Origin: JACCTU01 sp963737405 | GTDB taxonomy: Bacteria; Actinomycetota; Thermoleophilia; Gaiellales; Gaiellaceae | Assembly (NCBI GenBank): GCA_963737405.1 | Contig: CAVTSL010000005.1 | Coordinates: forward strand, 310,001 to 374,000 | Direction: 5' to 3' | Length of the DNA stretch: 64,000 nucleotides | Part shown: piece after piece, positions 61,259 to 64,000 of the stretch | How the letters are laid out: each line of letters begins with the position of its first letter | How positions within the stretch are numbered: position 1 is the stretch's first letter | Position numbers and translations under genes: made by a program | Notes under the pieces: generated by a model | Told to the model about the DNA's origin: nothing | Databases searched by the model: none | The model's input: the letters and a program-made list of their open reading frames with translations, nothing else

Positions 61259-62329
61259 TCAGATGTTCGCGACGGCCTCGTCGATGGCCTTGATCGGGCT
61301 CCAGGCCGCGTTCTCGCCGACGGCCAGCACGGCGAAGGTGATGTCCTTCCTCGGATAGTGGCGAAGCATGCCGCTGACTCCGACGTTCACGCCTTCCTTC
61401 CAGTAGCAGCGCACGGCCTCATCCGCGCCGGTCTCGAACTCGAAGCCGAAGCCCATCAGGTGACTCCCCGCACCGCGTGCGCTATGTCTTGCCTTGGGTG
61501 AGAGCAGCTCGGCGGTCAGAGCGGGACCGAGGAGGCGTCCCTCGGTCACGGCTTCGTGGAAGCGCAAGAGGTCGCCGACGGTGACGTGAGCGCCGCCGTC
61601 GGGTCCACCGACCGGCGGGTAGGAGTAGATGTTGCGGCGCCACCCGACGATGCCACCGTCCTCGTCCTTGATCGCTTCGACGCCCTCGGCGACATCCGGC
61701 TCGACGACGTCCATACGAAAGAACTCCGATCGGTTCATCCCGGCCGGGGCGAAGACGTGCTCGGCAACGTAGGAGCGGTAGCTGGCTCCGGTCGCTCGCT
61801 CGATCATCAGACCGAGCAGCACGTAGCCGACGTTGCAGTAGCGGCAGCCCTGGCCGGGTGCGAAGTTGGGCGGCTTGCCGACGAACTGAGGAAGGTAGTC
61901 CGCCGTCTCGGTGACCGAGTAGTTAGGCCGCTCGAGGAAGAGGTCCTCGTAGCGTTCACCCGCCTCCTCGTCGGCATCGTCGGCAATGCCCGAAGTGTGG
62001 GTCAACAGGTGGTAGGGCGTGACGGCAGGCGAGATGCCCGTTCCGTCCGCTCCCAGGTATCCGATCACCGAGGTGTCCAGCGCGAATGCACGCTGCTCGA
62101 CAAGCTGCAGCGTCGCCACCGCCGTGAACAGCTTGGTGATCGACGCCGTGTCGAAACGAGTCTCCACCGTGGTCGGGATGTTCCAAGTGCGACTGGCATA
62201 GCCGAAGGCGGCCAGCAACAACTCCTGACCGCCCTGCTTGACGCCCACAGCGCCCGAGAACTCGTCGGCAGCCTCAAGCTCACGCAGCAATGACTCGACG
62301 GTTCGCACGGCGGCGGCTGCAGATGACAC
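61259..62329 (-). CDS. Serine hydrolase of beta-lactamase/PBP class C fold
   Basis: 356 residues. The SxxK motif is TASITK (S63, K66), the YxN motif RYCNVGY, and LLTHTSGIAD is family-typical; a third-motif candidate is near KEGVNVGVSG. The GTG at 62329 is chosen where the domain begins; the frame is open to 62440. No signal peptide, so probably a cytosolic esterase-like enzyme rather than a secreted beta-lactamase. Confidence 0.88.
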   Translation of the reverse strand: MSSAAAAVRTVESLLRELEAADEFSGAVGVKQGGQELLLAAFGYASRTWNIPTTVETRFDTASITKLFTAVATLQLVEQRAFALDTSVIGYLGADGTGISPAVTPYHLLTHTSGIADDADEEAGERYEDLFLERPNYSVTETADYLPQFVGKPPNFAPGQGCRYCNVGYVLLGLMIERATGASYRSYVAEHVFAPAGMNRSEFFRMDVVEPDVAEGVEAIKDEDGGIVGWRRNIYSYPPVGGPDGGAHVTVGDLLRFHEAVTEGRLLGPALTAELLSPKARHSARGAGSHLMGFGFEFETGADEAVRCYWKEGVNVGVSGMLRHYPRKDITFAVLAVGENAAWSPIKAIDEAVANI

Positions 62330-62409
62330 GCCCGTATCCTCGCCGATTCCCCAGCTCGAGCAGAATTCCCGCCCGGGCACGCAGTGTTGGACCCGGCAAG
62401 CAGCGAGCC

Positions 62410-62773
62410 GTGCAAAGCCGGAGCTCGCGAGCGCGTACACCGACCCCTCCGACTACGTCATCACGACGCCAACGGAAGTTCGGTCTCGCACCGCAACGCG
62501 CTCCGAGCGGTCACGGAGATCGCGCTCGGCTGCGGGATCAACGGAGAGGAGACGGAGGAGCGGCCGAACCTCGACTGCCATTCGCTTCGCCACGTCTTCG
62601 GCTCGGCGATGATCAAGGCCACGAACGGCGATGCGGAACGGGTCCGGGTCTGGATGGGCCACAGCGACACGAAGACCTAGCTGCGCTGCTACTCGCACGA
62701 GTTCGAGGCGGTCCGTGGAGGCCGGCAGATCGCGCAGGAGATCGCGCAGATGGACGCCGCGTTCGCCGGCTAG
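62410..62773 (+). pseudogene. Tyrosine recombinase (integrase) C-terminal remnant
   Basis: Reads YTDPSDYVITTP, then NGSSVSHRNALRAVTEIA, the catalytic HSLRHVF (HxxR) and VRVWMGHSDTKT, and after a stop codon LRCYSHEFEAVRGG with the candidate tyrosine. A missing base near 62471 and the nonsense TAG at 62678, directly before the final catalytic part, inactivate it. The N-terminal DNA-binding half is absent. It marks the right end of the island. Confidence 0.75.
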
Positions 62774-62774
62774 T

Positions 62775-63047
62775 TCAGCTCGACCCGAGCGGCCCCCTGA
62801 CGGCGCGCGAGTTCGCCCCTGATGACGCCTTCGCGACAATGCTCGTCGAGCGCCACTCAGTGCCGAATGGAAACAACCACCGTCCCTGCTCCTCAGCACC
62901 GTCGGAGTAGAGGTAGACGACCCTCCCGGTCTCGTTCGGCCCGAAGTAGTAGCCGGGCGGCGCGTCGATCCGGCCGTACCGTTTGTGCAGGATCAATGTG
63001 AAGCGATCCTCGACCGGCGGCGTGAACGTTGCAGCTTTCTTCATCAA
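62775..63047 (-). CDS. Small hypothetical protein (about 89 aa)
   Basis: Start ATG at 63044 or TTG at 63047, overlapping the stop of the secreted protein gene. Contains GYYFGPNETGRVVYLYSDGAEEQ. No family recognised; the C-terminal 25 residues look unstructured. Coding status uncertain. Confidence 0.4.
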   Translation of the reverse strand: MMKKAATFTPPVEDRFTLILHKRYGRIDAPPGYYFGPNETGRVVYLYSDGAEEQGRWLFPFGTEWRSTSIVAKASSGANSRAVRGPLGSS

Positions 63048-63391
63048 CGGGTGCGGACCCAGTCACCGCTGCCGAGCGAGTCCGCCATCAACGCGCAGAA
63101 CACCTTGCCGACCGACTTGTTGCGCGCGGTCACGACCGTGCGGATGTCGTACTTCCGCATCCGCCACGAGCAGACCACGGAGCCCGGCGCCGCGGCGACA
63201 CGACGGCCCTTCGCGGACTGGTTGAACGTTCGGCACATCATCGCGCTGTTGGCCGAGCCGTCGATCGTGATGTACGCGTACTTCATGTCGTAGCGGCACG
63301 TGTACCCTCGCGCATCGGCCTCCGGCACCAGCGCGAGCGTTGCCGCGACCACGGCGAACAGCACCGCGATCAGACCTACCTTCGCAGTCAT
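63044..63391 (-). CDS. Small secreted protein
   Basis: 115 residues: signal peptide (MTAKVGLIAVLFAVVAATLA, cleavage near ADA), then a compact domain with four cysteines (YTCRYDMKYAYITIDG, MMCRTF, VVCSWRMRKYDI, VFCALM). No family recognised. Its upstream region includes the same 80-bp block as the collagen-like gene at 32348, the closest link between them. Confidence 0.7.
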   Translation of the reverse strand: MTAKVGLIAVLFAVVAATLALVPEADARGYTCRYDMKYAYITIDGSANSAMMCRTFNQSAKGRRVAAAPGSVVCSWRMRKYDIRTVVTARNKSVGKVFCALMADSLGSGDWVRTR

Positions 63392-63443
63392 TCGTTCGTC
63401 CTCTCTGTGACGGTTCCCGGTCGACCGAAATGTCGTCCGGTTC

Positions 63444-63523
63444 GAGAGACATTGTGCATAGCAAAAACGCTATGCGTGTGACACAAACGTGCCGGATGCG
63501 ACCTTGGTCCTCGCGGCTACCGT
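63444..63523 (-). repeat. 80-bp block upstream of small secreted protein, copy 2
   Basis: Identical to 33028-33107, including the GCATAGC/GCTATGC palindrome (63456-63475). It lies 53 bp upstream of the ATG at 63391, almost the same spacing as copy 1. Confidence 0.85.
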
Positions 63524-63857
63524 TAGGCCTCCTGCGTGCGGCCGGCGAGCGCTCGTGACGGTGCGTTCCCGGCCGGCACCAGGGGTGAGCAGTCGCGCAT
63601 GTGGATCTTCCCGCTCGGAGCGAACGATTCGTTCCCGCCTCGCGTATCGCCGCTGCCGAGACTCCTAGTGTCTCTCTCAACCTCCCCTGACCCCCTGCGA
63701 GGTTCACGAGCGGATCGAGGCGGTTGCCGGCCGCGGCGCCGCCTCGACGCTCTATCGGGGTTAGGCGCAATCTTCCGGGCTAACGCGAGTCGAACGTGGC
63801 GTTATTGATCGCGTCACACGCACCCTTTGAGATGTACAGCTCCGGGCTACGCGCTGC
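63524..63857. other. Non-coding stretch
   Basis: The first 65 bp continue the weaker similarity to 33108-33172. The rest holds no gene or structure I can support. Confidence 0.5.
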
Positions 63858-64000
63858 TCAACTGAGCTGACCGCGGTACGCGCCGTCGCGGAAGCCGAGC
63901 AGCGGCCACGCCTGTTCCGGCGAGTGCAGCTCTTCGTGTGCGCCCGCACGGTGGCGTAGCGCGACCGCGTTCACCGGTGACGTGATCTCGAGCGGCTCGG
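63858..64000 (-). CDS. C-terminal end of a protein, cut by window edge
   Basis: An open minus-strand frame enters from the right edge and ends at 63858: ITSPVNAVALRHRAGAH, then PEQAWPLLGFRDGAYRGQ. Codon choice is GC-ending and the residue mix natural. Family not recognised from 47 residues. Confidence 0.5.
   Translation of the reverse strand, partial: EPLEITSPVNAVALRHRAGAHEELHSPEQAWPLLGFRDGAYRGQLS

Larger units (their letters stand above)
53778..62773. mobile_element. Putative tRNA-Glu-borne accessory island
   Basis: Between tRNA-Glu and a broken tyrosine recombinase lie about nine unrelated single genes, many of resistance or detoxification type, in mixed orientation. They are separated by long non-coding spacers with recurring motifs, and several genes are damaged. 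Spacers and composition differ from the tight operons elsewhere. No repeat of the tRNA 3' end was found at the right border, so the boundaries are inferred. Confidence 0.6.

Noticed and set aside
63830..63875. tRNA-like D-arm (GCTCAGTTGAGC)
   Set aside because: No acceptor or T-arm; the bases are the last codons and stop of a frame entering from the window edge.
1..64000. CRISPR arrays, rRNA genes, replication origin
   Set aside because: No regularly spaced identical short repeats, no rRNA-like sequence and no DnaA-box cluster seen.

Overview
The window is G+C-rich and densely coded, with GTG starts as common as ATG. Its Tad pilus locus has no outer-membrane secretin, it carries a CtaG-type oxidase assembly protein, and many genes look leaderless. 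Together these suggest an actinobacterial chromosome, most likely a soil lineage near Thermoleophilia (Gaiellales/Solirubrobacterales). That placement is inference from gene content, not a search result. At least fourteen genes carry isolated one-base frameshifts, mostly insertions, in otherwise intact and often essential reading frames. I read most of these as residual long-read indels and annotate the genes as whole.

Layout. 1-4.3 kb: an ABC exporter (ATPase cut by the window edge, plus FtsX-type permease) and a secreted phytase-like protein. 4.3-7.7 kb: an ATP-dependent DNA ligase, a 161-bp inverted-repeat element and two NarL-type response regulators. 7.7-16.9 kb (minus strand): a Tad/Flp pilus operon reading Flp pilin, TadE, TadG-like, CpaB, CpaE, TadA, a VWA-TadB fusion, TadC and a small membrane protein. 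17-22.6 kb: DUF192 protein, a histidine kinase facing a third response regulator, small proteins, a DMT exporter, a GNAT and an Mrp-type Fe-S carrier. 22.6-32.3 kb: purine synthesis (purL-purF, then purM-purN-purH), interrupted by an M29 aminopeptidase, CtaG and a VOC protein. 32.3-34.2 kb: a scarred junction with a collagen-like secreted protein, duplicated scraps of purH and of an F420-dependent reductase-like gene, and the intact reductase gene. 34.2-41.2 kb: cystathionine beta-synthase, a lipoprotein, a stand-alone diadenylate cyclase, a methyltransferase, a YcaQ-like winged-helix protein, a PRC-barrel protein, a gamma-family trans-sulfuration enzyme and an MBL hydrolase. 41.1-48.7 kb (minus): MATE exporter, glycosyltransferase, glycogen-debranching-type enzyme, SDR, zinc/cation exporter, and an M48 protease. 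48.7-53.1 kb: a divergent FtsH-like protease with a membrane partner and an Ig-like secreted protein. 53.65-53.85 kb: divergent tRNA-Lys and tRNA-Glu.

From tRNA-Glu to a broken tyrosine recombinase (about 62.4-62.8 kb) lies an accessory island. It holds single-gene units: nucleotidyltransferase, methyltransferase, GNAT, MDR oxidoreductase, aminoglycoside-phosphotransferase-like kinase, AbiGi-like protein, alpha/beta hydrolase and serine beta-lactamase-like hydrolase. They are separated by recurring non-coding motifs that give a cassette-like look. Beyond it is a secreted protein whose upstream region shares an 80-bp identical block with that of the collagen-like gene 30 kb away.

Recurring themes. 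Many starts sit 6-9 nt after a TANNNT hexamer, which suggests leaderless transcription. At four divergent gene pairs the two -10 hexamers share their central TA (ANNNTANNNT). Two genes with this promoter, purL and a small unknown gene, have no canonical start codon but a CTG exactly 6 nt after the hexamer.
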